64,000 nt of DNA from Streptomyces sp. AA1529 (GTDB lineage: Bacteria; Actinomycetota; Actinomycetes; Streptomycetales; Streptomycetaceae). Made by a program: the position numbers and the translations under genes. Numbering within the stretch: the first letter of the stretch is position 1; each line of letters opens with the position of its first letter. This document shows positions 17,321-26,073 of this stretch, piece by piece. The stretch covers positions 62,001-126,000 of the forward strand of contig NZ_ALAP01000037.1 in NCBI RefSeq assembly GCF_000280905.1. Direction: 5' to 3'. Below the pieces are notes generated by a model that searched no databases, was not told where the DNA came from, and worked only from the letters and a program-made list of their open reading frames with translations.

Positions 17321-18592
17321 TCAGGCCGGACCGGCGGTGCCCAGCGACTCCAGCGGCACACCCGGGTCGGCCAGCGCGTCGGGATCCACCGCGGCGCCGG
17401 ACCTGATCAGGTCCTGCACCGCCCCGGTCACGTCCCAGACGTTGGCGTTCAGCCCGGCCAGCACCCGGTTGTCCCGCAGCCAGAAGGCGATGAACTCGCG
17501 CTTGGCCACATCCCCCCGGCACACCACCTGGTCGTAGGAGCCGGGCGGGGCGTGCCCGGAGTACTCCATGCCCAGGTCGTACTGGTCCGAGAAGAAGTAC
17601 GGCACCCGGTCGTAGGACACCTGCGCGCCGAGCATGGCCCGGGCCGCCGCCGGACCGCCGTTGAGGGCGTTGGCCCAGTGCTCCACCCGCAGCCGGTCGC
17701 CCAGCAGCGGGTGCGCGACGGCGGCGGCGTCGCCGGTGGCGTAGATGTCCGGGTCGCTGGTGCGCAGCGAGGCGTCCACGGCGATGCCGCCGCCCGGGCC
17801 GGGCGCCAGCTCCAGACCCGCGCTCTCGGCCAGCGCGGTGCGCGGCGCGGCGCCGATGGCGGCCAGCACGTCGTGCGCGGGGTGCTCGTCGCCGTCGTCG
17901 GTGCGCACGCTCTGCACCATGCCGTCGGTACCGGTGATCTCGGTCAGCCGGGCGCCGAAGTGGAAGCGGACCCCGTGCTCGCGGTGCAGGTCCGCGAAGA
18001 GCGCGCCCAGCTCCGGGCCGAGTGCGCCGTGCAGCGGTGTGGGCTCCGGCTCGACGACGGTGACCTCCGCGCCGTAGGTCCGCGCCGCCGCGGCCACCTC
18101 CAGGCCGATCCAGCCCGCCCCGGCGATCACCAGATGGCCGTTCTCCTGGCCCAGCGCGCTCAGCACCCCGCGCAGCCGTTCGGCGTGCGCCAGCCGGCGC
18201 AGGTGGTGCACACCGGCCAGGTCGGTCCCCGGGATGTCCAGCCGGCGCGGCTCGGCGCCGGTGGCCAGCAGCAGCTTGTCGTAGTGGATGCGCGTGCCGT
18301 CGCCCAGCCGGACCGACCTGCCCGCCCGGTCCAGCTGCACCGCGGGCTGCCCCAGATGGAGCTCGATGTCGGCGCCCGCGTACCAGGCGGGCTCGTGCAC
18401 GAAGACGCTGTCCCGTTCGTCCGAACCGGCGAGGTAGCCCTTGGAGAGCGGAGGGCGCTCGTAGGGATGGTCGCGCTCGTCGCCGATCAGGATGACGCGG
18501 CCGGTGAACCCTTCCGCGCGCAGGGTCTCGGCGGCTTTCGCCCCCGCCAGCCCTCCGCCGACGATGACGAACGTCCGGTGTGCGTCGACCAC
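17321..18592 (-). CDS. NAD(P)/FAD-dependent oxidoreductase (ferredoxin reductase-like)
   Basis: A 423-residue two-dinucleotide-binding-domain flavoprotein. The FAD motif is VIVGGGLAGAKAAETLR at the N-terminus. PYERPPLSKGYLAG follows, the NAD(P)H motif is VIAGAGWIGLEVAAAARTYGAEVTVVE, and IYATGDAAA contacts FAD. The C-terminal reductase domain ends with a tail like that of oxygenase-coupled ferredoxin reductases. Such enzymes pass electrons from NAD(P)H to ferredoxins or rubredoxins for P450s or dioxygenases. No ferredoxin gene is adjacent, so the partner is unknown. The GTG start at 18592 is fixed by AGGAGG 6 nt upstream; a longer open frame upstream is not coding-like. Confidence 0.88.
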   Translation of the reverse strand: MVDAHRTFVIVGGGLAGAKAAETLRAEGFTGRVILIGDERDHPYERPPLSKGYLAGSDERDSVFVHEPAWYAGADIELHLGQPAVQLDRAGRSVRLGDGTRIHYDKLLLATGAEPRRLDIPGTDLAGVHHLRRLAHAERLRGVLSALGQENGHLVIAGAGWIGLEVAAAARTYGAEVTVVEPEPTPLHGALGPELGALFADLHREHGVRFHFGARLTEITGTDGMVQSVRTDDGDEHPAHDVLAAIGAAPRTALAESAGLELAPGPGGGIAVDASLRTSDPDIYATGDAAAVAHPLLGDRLRVEHWANALNGGPAAARAMLGAQVSYDRVPYFFSDQYDLGMEYSGHAPPGSYDQVVCRGDVAKREFIAFWLRDNRVLAGLNANVWDVTGAVQDLIRSGAAVDPDALADPGVPLESLGTAGPA

Positions 18593-18845
18593 TTGAAGCC
18601 TCCTCCTCGAAGACGCTGCCCCCTGCGGGCCGTGCTGTCCCCCGTCGTCCACACGTGAGCGTCCCGCATCGGGGCGGGCCCGGGAAGAGGCAGGGGGCAT
18701 GGATGGGACGTATGAGCCGCGCGACGAGTTCCGAGGCGCCGGACGGCACCGGGCGCCGGGCCCGGTGCGCGCCCCGCGGGCCCGGCCGACCCGGCGCGGA
18801 CGCGGCCCCGGTCGGCCACGCGTCCCGCCCGGAGCGCCGCGCACC

Positions 18846-20171
18846 TCATCCCTGCTGCCCGCGCATCGCCAGCGCGCGGTGCAGGGCACGGGCGGCGGCG
18901 TCGGTGAGCGTGGAGATCTGGTCGACGACCACCCGCAGCCGCGCCGTGTCCGGGTCGGCAGCGAGCGCGGCCTCCGCGTACAGGTCCGCGTACTGCGGAT
19001 CCAGCCCCTCCGGCGCTCTGGCCAGCAGCGCCTCGGCCAGCTCGCGCAGGACCACCCGCTGCTCGCGGCGCAGCCGCTCCAGGTCGGGCCGCTGCATCAC
19101 ATAGCGGTCGGCGACCGCCTTGAGGACGGCGCACTCCAACTGCGCGGACTGCGGGACGATCAGTTCGGCGGCGTACCGGGTCAGCGGGCCCGAGCCGTGC
19201 GCGGCCCGGGTCGCGGCCTCGGCGGCCAGGCAGAAGCGGCCGATGAGCTGGCTGGTGGCGTCCTTGAGGCGGGCCTGGGCGTGCGCGGTGCCGTCGTAGG
19301 AGTGCGGCCACCAGTCCCGCTCCAGGAGCCGGTCGAGCGCGGCGGCCAGCTCGCCCTCCCCGGCTCCCGGCGCGTAGCGCTCCGCGGCCACCTCGAACAC
19401 GTCGCCGCGCTCGGGTCCGGACCGCAGGATGCGCGGGTCCAGATGCCCGGCCCTGATCCCGTCCTCCAGGTCGTGCACCGAGTAGGCCACGTCGTCCGAC
19501 CAGTCCATGACCTGCGCCTCGAAGCAGGTGCGGCCCTCCGGCGCGCCTTTGCGCAGCCAGCCGAAGACCGGCAGGTCGTCCTCGTAGACGCCGAACTTGG
19601 GCGAGGCGGGGTCGTCCGGATGGCCGCCGCGCCGCCACGGGTACTTGGTCGCTGCGTCCAGGGCGGCCCGTGTCGCGTTGAGCCCGACATAGCCCTGGCC
19701 GTCCAGGTGCGCGGAGAACCGCTTGGGCTCCAGCCGGGTGAGCAGCCGCAGCGACTGCGCGTTGCCCTCGAAGCCGCCCGCCGGTGCGGCGATCTCGGCC
19801 AGCACGGCCTCGCCGTTGTGCCCGAACGGCGGGTGCCCCAGATCGTGGGCGAGGCAGGCCGTCTCGACCAGATCGGGGTCGCAGCCCAGCGCGGCACCCA
19901 GCTCCCGGCCCACCTGGGCGCACTCCAGGGAGTGGGTCAGCCGGGTGCGCGGTGTCGCGTCCCAGGCGGGGCTGGCGCTGCCCGGTGCGACCAGCTGCGT
20001 CTTGCCCGCCAGCCTGCGCAGCGCGGCGGAGTGCAGAACCCGGGCGCGGTCGCGCTGGAAGGCGGTGCGCCCGGGCCGCTTGTCCGGCTCCGGCACCCAG
20101 CGCTCGAGGTCGGCGGGACCGTAGCGCGGCGTCGCGGGGGCGCCGCCCGCAGCCGCGGAGGAGGGTTCCAT
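18846..20171 (-). CDS. dgt: Deoxyguanosinetriphosphate triphosphohydrolase-like protein
   Basis: A 441-residue HD-domain dNTPase. Visible are [24 protein letters not shown], the first metal-site His in RLTHSLE, the HD pair in [16 protein letters not shown], and later [16 protein letters not shown] with the fourth ligand. The family hydrolyses dNTPs to deoxynucleoside and tripolyphosphate, controlling dNTP pools. It lies 28 bp downstream of cutA on the same strand, so the two are probably co-transcribed. The position near dnaG is usual in actinobacteria. Confidence 0.92.
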   Translation of the reverse strand: MEPSSAAAGGAPATPRYGPADLERWVPEPDKRPGRTAFQRDRARVLHSAALRRLAGKTQLVAPGSASPAWDATPRTRLTHSLECAQVGRELGAALGCDPDLVETACLAHDLGHPPFGHNGEAVLAEIAAPAGGFEGNAQSLRLLTRLEPKRFSAHLDGQGYVGLNATRAALDAATKYPWRRGGHPDDPASPKFGVYEDDLPVFGWLRKGAPEGRTCFEAQVMDWSDDVAYSVHDLEDGIRAGHLDPRILRSGPERGDVFEVAAERYAPGAGEGELAAALDRLLERDWWPHSYDGTAHAQARLKDATSQLIGRFCLAAEAATRAAHGSGPLTRYAAELIVPQSAQLECAVLKAVADRYVMQRPDLERLRREQRVVLRELAEALLARAPEGLDPQYADLYAEAALAADPDTARLRVVVDQISTLTDAAARALHRALAMRGQQG

Positions 20172-20199
20172 GGACCGACCGTAACCGCAGGGCCCGGGC

Positions 20200-20532
20200 T
20201 CACGGCTGCGGGGAGGGCCGCGTCTCCTCCTCCACCCACCGCAGATAGTCCGCGCTGCCGCGCACCACGGCCGTGGCGATGATCTCCGGCACCTCGTAGG
20301 GATGGGCCTCGCGGAGATACTCCTCCAGCGCGCCGTAGCGGTCGGCGCAGGTCTTGAACAGCACCTGCCACTCGGAGTCCGTCTGCACCGCGCCCTCCCA
20401 CCGGTAGACGGCGGTGACGGGGCCGTTGAGCTGGGCGCACGCCGCCACCCGCCGGGTGATCGCTCCGGCGGCGAGCGTCTGGGCCTGCTCCTGCGAGGCG
20501 GTCGTCGTCAGTACGGTGAGGATCTCGGCCAT
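20200..20532 (-). CDS. cutA: Divalent-cation tolerance protein CutA
   Basis: A 110-residue CutA1 trimer-forming protein. It contains [57 protein letters not shown] and the C-terminal [29 protein letters not shown], both family hallmarks. It is linked genetically to copper/cation tolerance and its mechanism is unsettled. I chose the ATG at 20532 because it gives the family length. The frame is open to 20796, but that extension translates the octamer repeat into a Pro/Arg repetitive peptide and is not credible. Likely operon with dgt. Confidence 0.9.
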   Translation of the reverse strand: MAEILTVLTTTASQEQAQTLAAGAITRRVAACAQLNGPVTAVYRWEGAVQTDSEWQVLFKTCADRYGALEEYLREAHPYEVPEIIATAVVRGSADYLRWVEEETRPSPQP

Positions 20533-20674
20533 CCGGACAGCGTAGCCACCGCGCGCAGCCGCGCCAGGTGCCGTCGCGGCGGGCGCGGACGGCGAGACGT
20601 CCGGGCGGGTGCGGACGGCGGAGGCTCCGGGCGGGACAGCGGAGGCGCCTGTCCGGGCGGGGTCCGGGACACCG

Positions 20675-20738
20675 GGGGCGACGGGGCGACGGGGCGACGG
20701 GGCGACGGGGCGACGGGGCGACGGGGCGACGGGGCGAC
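20675..20738. repeat. Octamer tandem repeat GGGGCGAC x 8
   Basis: Eight exact consecutive copies of GGGGCGAC, followed by a ninth partial unit, lie in the 257-bp divergent intergenic region between cutA and the VOC gene. The repeat ends 51 bp before the VOC start. An 8-bp period rules out neutral reading-frame maintenance. Copy-number change by slippage would alter promoter spacing. Confidence 0.95.
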
Positions 20739-20789
20739 GGGGGCCGAAACGTTCAAGACGGCCTGGACGCGGCGCCCTAGCGTGGCCGT

Positions 20790-21182
20790 ATGACACCGCG
20801 CTTCGACCTCATCGGCATCGTCACCTCCGACATGGCCGCCTCGCTCGCCTTCTACCGGCGGCTGGGGCTCGATCTCCCCGCGGAAGCGGACGCACAGCCG
20901 CACGTGGAGCACGTCGGCCCGGGCGGCGTGCGGCTGGCCTGGGACACCGAGGAGGTCGTCCGCTCCTTCGAACCGGAATGGACGGCTCCGGCGGGCGGCG
21001 GCCGGATCGGGCTCGCCTTCCGGTGCGACTCGCCCGCCGAGGTAGACCGGGTGTACGGCGAGCTGACCGCCGCGGGTCACCCGGGCCACCACGCCCCGTG
21101 GGACGCCGTGTGGGGGCAGCGCTACGCCGTCGTCCTGGACCCGGACGGCAACGGCGTCGACCTGTTCGCGCCGAACGACTGA
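20790..21182 (+). CDS. VOC (glyoxalase/bleomycin-resistance fold) protein
   Basis: A 130-residue VOC-superfamily protein (RFDLIGIVTSDMAASLAFYRRLGLDLP..., ending YAVVLDPDGNGVDLFAPND). The typical second-half metal-ligand Glu is absent: VDLFAP takes the place of the usual (V/I)(E/D)L, so the enzymatic role is unclear. Actinobacterial members of this type are often paired with an AraC regulator, as here with the convergent gene that overlaps its 3' end by 61 nt. A possible operator GTTCAAGACG lies at about 20750 in the promoter region. Confidence 0.85.
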   Translation: MTPRFDLIGIVTSDMAASLAFYRRLGLDLPAEADAQPHVEHVGPGGVRLAWDTEEVVRSFEPEWTAPAGGGRIGLAFRCDSPAEVDRVYGELTAAGHPGHHAPWDAVWGQRYAVVLDPDGNGVDLFAPND

Positions 21183-21904
21183 CCGGCCCGGCGGCCGGCC
21201 GCGGGCACCAGCGCGGTCAGCGGAGCACCCGCCAGGGCGCGGACCTCGCGGGAGAGGTGCGCCTGATCGGCGTACCCGGCCAGCTGCGCCGCCCCGGCGA
21301 GCGCGGTGCCGGACCGGGCCAGGTGCAGCGCCCGCTGCATCCGCAGCACCCGGGCGAGGGTCTTGGGCCCGTACCCGAACGCGGCGCGGCACCGGCGGTG
21401 GAGCTGGCGTTCGCTCAGGCCCACGCCGCGGGCCGTGCGCGCCACCCCGGCCCCCTCGCGCAGCGCCGCGACGACGGCTTCCTCCTGCGCGGCGGCGCGC
21501 CGTTCGGCGGCCGTGCGCTCCGGCGCCGCCAGCCGCTCCGCCGCGACCTGCTCCAGCGCCGCCAGCGGGTCCCGGGCACCGGCGACCCGCTCGGTCAGCT
21601 CCCGCACCCGGCCGGCGGGCCACAGGTCGGCCAGCGGCGTGCGCCGGTCCCGCAGCTCCCAGGCCGGCGGGCCGAAGACCCGCGGGCCGGTGCCCGGCGG
21701 CAGCCGCAGGCCGTACGCCGGGAGTCCGGCGCGCTCGGTCGCCAGATGCGCGCGGGTGTCCGGGCCCGCGACGACCAGCTCGCCGTTCCACAGCAGCAGG
21801 TCCATGCAGCCGTCCGGCAGCACCCGCCCGGTGGTGCCCGGGGGCACGGCGGCGCGGGTCCAGCACACCGCGCCCCGCAGCCGGGACGTCCGCTCCTCGT
21901 ACAT
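21122..21904 (-). CDS. AraC-family transcriptional regulator (paired with VOC protein)
   Basis: A 260-residue regulator. The N-terminal beta-rich sensor half (residues 1-130) contains GRVLPDGCMDLLLWNGELVVAGPDTRAHL. The C-terminal AraC DNA-binding domain has two HTHs, GVGLSERQLHRRCRAAFGYGPKTLARVLRMQRAL and GYADQAHLSREVRALAGAPLTAL. The ATG at 21904 gives the family length. Convergent with the VOC gene and overlapping it by 61 nt at the 3' ends, an arrangement that can produce antisense coupling. I infer that it controls the VOC gene and possibly itself. Confidence 0.88.
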   Translation of the reverse strand: MYEERTSRLRGAVCWTRAAVPPGTTGRVLPDGCMDLLLWNGELVVAGPDTRAHLATERAGLPAYGLRLPPGTGPRVFGPPAWELRDRRTPLADLWPAGRVRELTERVAGARDPLAALEQVAAERLAAPERTAAERRAAAQEEAVVAALREGAGVARTARGVGLSERQLHRRCRAAFGYGPKTLARVLRMQRALHLARSGTALAGAAQLAGYADQAHLSREVRALAGAPLTALVPAAGRRAGQSFGANRSTPLPSGSRTTA

Positions 21905-21970
21905 GGCCCCAGGGTGCACCCGGCCACCGACAGCCCGGCCGCCGAACCCGGCGGAGGGCCGCACCGGGGC

Positions 21971-23005
21971 TCAGTCCGGGTCGCTGCCCGCCAGGTACGC
22001 CGTGGGGCTGACGCCGCGCAGCCGCTTGAAGGCCGCGCTCAGCGCGAAGCCGTCCCCATAGCCCACCCGGCGGGCGACGGCGCCCAGCGTGGCGCCCCGC
22101 TCCCGCAGCAGCCGGGCCGCCAGATCGATGCGCCACTGCGCGAGATAGGACATGGGCGGCTCGCCGACCAGTTCGGAGAAGCGGCGGGCCAGGCTCGCGC
22201 GGGACACCCCGGCTCCGGCCGCCAGCGCCGCCACGGTCCAGGCGTGCCCGGGCTGCTCGTGCAGCAGCCGCAGCGCCACCCCCACCACCGGGTCGCTCTG
22301 CGCGCGGTACCAGGCGGGCACGTCCGCCTCGGGCCGTGCGAACCAGGCGCGCAGCACGGAGACCAGCAGCAGGTCCAGCAGCCGGTCGAGCACCATCTGC
22401 TGGCCCGGCGCGTCCTTGACGACCTCCGCGGCGACCAGCCGCATCAGGTCCGCGTCCCACTCGGCCGCATCCAGCACCAGCAGCGGCGGCAGCGCGTCCA
22501 GCAGCCGGGCGCTGAGATCGCCGTGCAACTGGTAGTTGCCGCTCAGCAGGACGGCGGGATCGTCGAAGCTGCGGCCCCAGGTCCGCACCCCCAGCGCGAG
22601 CTCCTCGCACATGTCGGTCCCGTCCACGGTGGTGCAGCAGTCACCCGGCTGGATCAGCAGCCCCGGTTCGGTCTCCGGGTCGTCGGCGAGCACATAGGGG
22701 GCCGGTCCGCGCAGCACCGCCACAGCGCCGGGCGTCAGCCGCACCGGCTCCGGCGCCCCGGAGTGCCGGACCCAGCCGGTGCCGCGCAGCATGGAAGCCA
22801 GCGACAGCGGCGCGCCGTCCTGCACCCGCACGCCCCACGGGGGTGCGAGTACCGCACGGTGGAAGAGTCCGCCGCGCGCCCGGGCGCCGCCGAGCACGTC
22901 GGTCAGCGCCTCGGTCAGCCCGTCGGCGCCGCCCGTCCGCCACGCCCCCGCGGCCCGGCCGGACCGCCCGTCCTGTTCGGCGCCCCGCGCCGCGACCGTT
23001 GTCAC
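21971..23005 (-). CDS. AraC-family regulator with cupin sensor domain
   Basis: A 344-residue protein. A cupin-type N-terminal domain (about residues 40-200, VRLTPGAVAVLRGPAPYVLADDP and GPRT-like GVRTWGRSFDDPAVLLSGNYQLHGDLSARLLDALPPLLVL) is followed by the AraC DNA-binding domain (WTVAALAAGAGVSRASLARRFSELVGEPPMSYLAQWRIDLAARLLRE, then GYGDGFALSAAFKRLRGVSPTAYL). GTG start at 23005. It is divergent from an NmrA-like reductase gene across 80 bp holding an inverted repeat, the classical layout for a regulator and its target. Confidence 0.9.
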   Translation of the reverse strand: MTTVAARGAEQDGRSGRAAGAWRTGGADGLTEALTDVLGGARARGGLFHRAVLAPPWGVRVQDGAPLSLASMLRGTGWVRHSGAPEPVRLTPGAVAVLRGPAPYVLADDPETEPGLLIQPGDCCTTVDGTDMCEELALGVRTWGRSFDDPAVLLSGNYQLHGDLSARLLDALPPLLVLDAAEWDADLMRLVAAEVVKDAPGQQMVLDRLLDLLLVSVLRAWFARPEADVPAWYRAQSDPVVGVALRLLHEQPGHAWTVAALAAGAGVSRASLARRFSELVGEPPMSYLAQWRIDLAARLLRERGATLGAVARRVGYGDGFALSAAFKRLRGVSPTAYLAGSDPD

Positions 23006-23024
23006 GGCAGCAGCCTAGACGCAC

Positions 23025-23055
23025 GGACATGCGGCTGAGCCGCCCGACGATGTCC
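23025..23055. promoter_or_regulatory. Inverted repeat between AraC regulator and NmrA-like gene
   Basis: GGACAT (23025-23030) and ATGTCC (23050-23055) form a perfect 6-bp dyad around a GCGGCTGAGCCGC-like internal palindrome. It sits midway in the 80-bp divergent intergenic region and is a good operator candidate for the adjacent AraC protein. Confidence 0.55.
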
Positions 23056-23085
23056 CCGGGAGCCCCGCCGGCGTTGGCTTGCGGC

Positions 23086-23949
23086 ATGACACAGCGGAAG
23101 AGTGAGCACGCGGCGGAGCGGCAGCACGCACAGGACCCGGTTCTGGTGCTGTGCGGCACCGGCAGGAACGGCTCCCGGGTCGTCGAGCGACTGCACGCCC
23201 GCGGGCACCCGGTGCGCGTGGGCTCCCGCACCGGGGAGCCGGCGTTCGACTGGGAGGACCCCGGTACCTGGGACGCCGCGCTGGCGGGGGTGGGCGCCGT
23301 CTTCGTCGTCTGCCAGCCGGACGTGGGCGCCCCCGGTGTCGCCGGCGCGGTACGGGCGTTCGGCGCCCGCGCGGCGGCGGCCGGCGTGCGGCGGCTGGTG
23401 CTGCTCTCGGCGCGCGGCGAGGAGCTCGCCCGCCCGACCGAGCAGGCGGTCCGGGACGCGGGCACGGAGTGGACGATCCTGCGCACGAGCTGGTTCTTCC
23501 AGAACTTCAGCGAGGGCGTCCTGCTGCCCTCCGTGCTGGCGGGCGAACTCCCCTTCCCGGCCGGCGAGGTGCGCGAACCGTTCATCGACGCGGACGACAT
23601 CGCGGAGGTGGCCGCCGCCGCACTGACCGAGGAGGGCCACCACGCGCGCGTGCACGAGCTGACCGGGCCGCGGCTGCTCACTTTCGGGGAGGCGGCGGCG
23701 GAGGTGACCGCGGCCGGCGGCCCCGCCGTGCGGTACGTGCCCGTGACCGCGCGGGAGTACGCCGGAGAGCTGGCCGGGCAGGGGCTGCCGCCGGAGCTGG
23801 TGGCCTTCCTGGGTGAACTGTTCGCACAGCTGCTGGACGGGCGCAACGCCTCCGTCACGGACGGCGTGCAGGAGGTGCTGGGCCGCCCGGCGCGGGACGT
23901 CCGCGACGCCGCCCGCGAGGCGGTGCGGCGTGGGGCGTGGCGGCCCTGA
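23086..23949 (+). CDS. NmrA-like NAD(P)-binding SDR-type reductase
   Basis: A 287-residue atypical SDR. A Rossmann nucleotide motif VLVLCGTGRNGSRVVERLHARGHPVRVGSR is near the N-terminus. VGAVFVVCQPDVGAPG, TEWTILRTSWFFQNFSEG and REPFIDADDIAEVAAAALTE follow, all typical of NmrA/YtfG-type NAD(P)H-quinone reductases or redox sensors. No YxxxK catalytic pair is seen. ATG at 23086, with no clear Shine-Dalgarno sequence and probably a leaderless or short leader. Divergent AraC regulator; I infer its expression is controlled from the intervening dyad. Confidence 0.85.
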   Translation: MTQRKSEHAAERQHAQDPVLVLCGTGRNGSRVVERLHARGHPVRVGSRTGEPAFDWEDPGTWDAALAGVGAVFVVCQPDVGAPGVAGAVRAFGARAAAAGVRRLVLLSARGEELARPTEQAVRDAGTEWTILRTSWFFQNFSEGVLLPSVLAGELPFPAGEVREPFIDADDIAEVAAAALTEEGHHARVHELTGPRLLTFGEAAAEVTAAGGPAVRYVPVTAREYAGELAGQGLPPELVAFLGELFAQLLDGRNASVTDGVQEVLGRPARDVRDAAREAVRRGAWRP

Positions 23950-24134
23950 GGACGCGCCCCGGCACGCTGCGGGCGGGCGCGGGACGCACCGCGGCGAGGC
24001 GCCGCCGGGCGGGAGCGAGGGGCGCAGCACGGGAGAGCAGCGCGGGCGGCCGCGCGCCGCGGGGGCCGCAGGCGAATCCGCCGCGCCCGCGGTGGCCCGG
24101 TTGCGTCGCGTGCCGTGCGGGGCACGATGGACGC

Positions 24135-24458
24135 ATGGACGATGTGACCGCCCTGGCAACCGAGCACCTGGCGCTGGCACGGAAAGACCCGCACGGCCGC
24201 AGTGCGTACCTCTTCCTGCACGACGGGCCGCTGCGGCAGTCCGTCATCGCGCTGACGGAGGGGTCGTCGCTGGAGGAGCACAACACGCCGCCGGCGTCGA
24301 GCGTCCACGTCCTCCGGGGCCGCATCCGGCTCACCGAGGGCAGCGCCGACCAGGATGTCGCCGCCGGGCAGATCCAGCGGGTTCCGCACCTGCGGCACGG
24401 CGTGCTCGCACTGGAGGACAGCGTGTTCGTCCTGACGGCGGTGACGGGTACCGACTGA
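24135..24458 (+). CDS. Small cupin-domain protein
   Basis: A 107-residue single-domain cupin: EEHNTPPASSVHVLRGRIRLTEGSADQDVAAGQIQRVPHLRHGVLALEDSVFVLTAV. One potential metal His (EEHNTPPASSVHV) and one in the second motif (PHLRHGV) are visible. The ATG at 24135 is chosen by domain boundary; an upstream open frame over 23937-24134 has no cupin features. It resembles small cupins that follow redox or stress operons. The substrate is unknown. Convergent with aroQ, 18 bp apart. Confidence 0.75.
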   Translation: MDDVTALATEHLALARKDPHGRSAYLFLHDGPLRQSVIALTEGSSLEEHNTPPASSVHVLRGRIRLTEGSADQDVAAGQIQRVPHLRHGVLALEDSVFVLTAVTGTD

Positions 24459-24476
24459 CGGGCCGGCGGGCGGCGC

Positions 24477-24983
24477 TCAGGCGCCGTCGACGGCGCCCCA
24501 CTCCGCGACGCGGTGCAGCACGGAGCGCAGCGCCAGCTCGTAGCCGAAGACGCCGTGCCCGGAGACCATGCCCTGGCACACCGGCGCGGTGACCGAGGTG
24601 TGCCGGAAGGGCTCGCGGGCGTGCACGTTGGAGATGTGCACCTCGACGCAGGGGATGCCGAGCGCGGCCACCACCTCGACGGCGTCCCGCAGCGCGTAGC
24701 TGTAGTGCGCGTAGGCGCCGGGGTTGAAGACGATGCCGCTGTCGCCGCCCCGGGTGGCGTGGATCAGGTCGATCAGCGCGCCCTCGCTGTTGCTCTGCGC
24801 GCAGCGCACCTCGGCGCCCAGCTCGGCGCCGAGCGCCGTGACCCGCTCCTCGACGTCCCGCAGGGTGGTGCTGCCGTAGGTCGCCCGGTCGCGTTCGCCG
24901 AGCAGGTCGAGGTTGGGGCCGTGCAGGAGCAGCACACGCGGCCTCGCGGAGGGCGGCCCGGCTGCGGCGGAGTTCGCGTTCAT
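24477..24983 (-). CDS. aroQ: Type II 3-dehydroquinate dehydratase
   Basis: A 168-residue AroQ, the third step of the shikimate pathway (3-dehydroquinate to 3-dehydroshikimate). Motifs are LLLHGPNLDLLGERDRATYGSTTL with the catalytic Tyr and Arg, QSNSEGALIDLIH, IVFNPGAYAHYSYALRDAV, and EVHISNVHAREPFRHTSV with the catalytic His. ATG at 24983. The short N-terminal extension MNANSAAAGPPSARPR precedes the core. It stands alone, divergent from an SDR gene; no other aro gene is adjacent. Confidence 0.93.
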   Translation of the reverse strand: MNANSAAAGPPSARPRVLLLHGPNLDLLGERDRATYGSTTLRDVEERVTALGAELGAEVRCAQSNSEGALIDLIHATRGGDSGIVFNPGAYAHYSYALRDAVEVVAALGIPCVEVHISNVHAREPFRHTSVTAPVCQGMVSGHGVFGYELALRSVLHRVAEWGAVDGA

Positions 24984-25152
24984 GGGGGCAGCCTAGAGCG
25001 CGGCGGCCCGTGCCGGCCGCCGGATCCGCTGCGGCCGCGGCGGGGCACGCGGTGCGGCACCGGTCGTGGCGCGGCTGACCTCGACCGCCCGGAGGCCTGC
25101 CGCTAGCCTCCACAGGAGAGAATCGCTGAACGAGCGAGGAGCAGGGCGGGCG

Positions 25153-26073
25153 ATGGGCTGGACAGCGCGGAACATTCCGGACCAGAGCGGCCGTACGGCG
25201 GTCGTGACCGGCGCCAACAGCGGGCTCGGCTTCGTGACGGCCCGGGAGCTGGCACGGCGCGGCGCGCGGGTGGTGCTCGCCTGCCGGGACGAGGAGCGGG
25301 GCGGCCGGGCCCGGGACGCGCTCGTGCAGGAGCTGCCCGAGGCGGGGCCGCGCACCGAGCTGCGCCGGCTCGATCTGGGCGACCTGGCGTCGGTGCGCGC
25401 TTTCGCCAAGGAGCTGCCGGACGAGCGGGTGGATCTCCTCGTCAACAACGCGGGAGTGATGGCGCTGCCCTACGGCCGGACGGCGGACGGCTTCGAGCGG
25501 CAGTTCGGCGTCAACCACCTGGGGCACTTCGCCCTCACCGGGCTGCTGCTGGAGCGGCTGCTGGCGGCCCCGGCACCCCGCGTCGTGACGCTGTCCAGCG
25601 GGCTGCACCTACTGGCCAACATCGACATCGCGGACCTCAACAGCGAGCACTCCTACCGGCGCTGGATCGCCTACGGCCGGTCCAAGACCGCCAATCTGCT
25701 CTTCACCCACGAGCTGGCCCGGCTGCTGGCCGGCACCCCGCTGATCGCCGCCGCCGCGCACCCCGGCTATGCGGCCACCAACCTGCAGACCGCCGGAGCC
25801 CGTATGGAGGGCCGGAAGACCGCCGAGCGGGTGATGGCGCTGGGCACCCGCGTGCTGGGGCAGTCCGCCGACGCGGGCGCCCTGCCGACGCTGTACGCGG
25901 CGACCGCTCCGGGGGTGGCGCCGGACTCGTTCACCGGGCCGCGGCTGCTGGGCTGGCGCGGTGCTCCGGCGCCGTCCTGGCGGGCGCCCTGGACCCTCAG
26001 CGACGTGGCGGCCGAGCGGCTGTGGGCGGCCTCCGAGCAGTTGACGGGGGTCGCCTACGGGGTTCCCTCGTGA
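25153..26073 (+). CDS. Short-chain dehydrogenase/reductase (retinol dehydrogenase-like)
   Basis: A 306-residue classical SDR. The cofactor motif is TGANSGLGFVTARELARRGARVVLACRDEERG, LVNNAGVM follows, the catalytic Ser lies in VVTLSSGLHLL, and the YxxxK is YGRSKTANLLF. The long form with HPGYAATNLQ matches the WWOX/retinol-dehydrogenase-like actinobacterial group. ATG at 25153. The stop codon overlaps the GTG start of the downstream response regulator (GTGA at 26070-26073), so the two are translationally coupled. Confidence 0.9.
   Translation: MGWTARNIPDQSGRTAVVTGANSGLGFVTARELARRGARVVLACRDEERGGRARDALVQELPEAGPRTELRRLDLGDLASVRAFAKELPDERVDLLVNNAGVMALPYGRTADGFERQFGVNHLGHFALTGLLLERLLAAPAPRVVTLSSGLHLLANIDIADLNSEHSYRRWIAYGRSKTANLLFTHELARLLAGTPLIAAAAHPGYAATNLQTAGARMEGRKTAERVMALGTRVLGQSADAGALPTLYAATAPGVAPDSFTGPRLLGWRGAPAPSWRAPWTLSDVAAERLWAASEQLTGVAYGVPS

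Noticed and set aside
15329..18658. 1109-codon plus-strand open frame
   Set aside because: Spans poxB and the FAD oxidoreductase in antisense; a GC-skew artefact of high third-position GC.
20675..20738. CRISPR-like repeat array
   Set aside because: The 8-bp units are contiguous without spacers, so this is a microsatellite, not CRISPR.
20533..20796. N-terminal extension of CutA (RRPVAPSP repeats)
   Set aside because: It is the octamer repeat read in frame; CutA family length fits the ATG at 20532.
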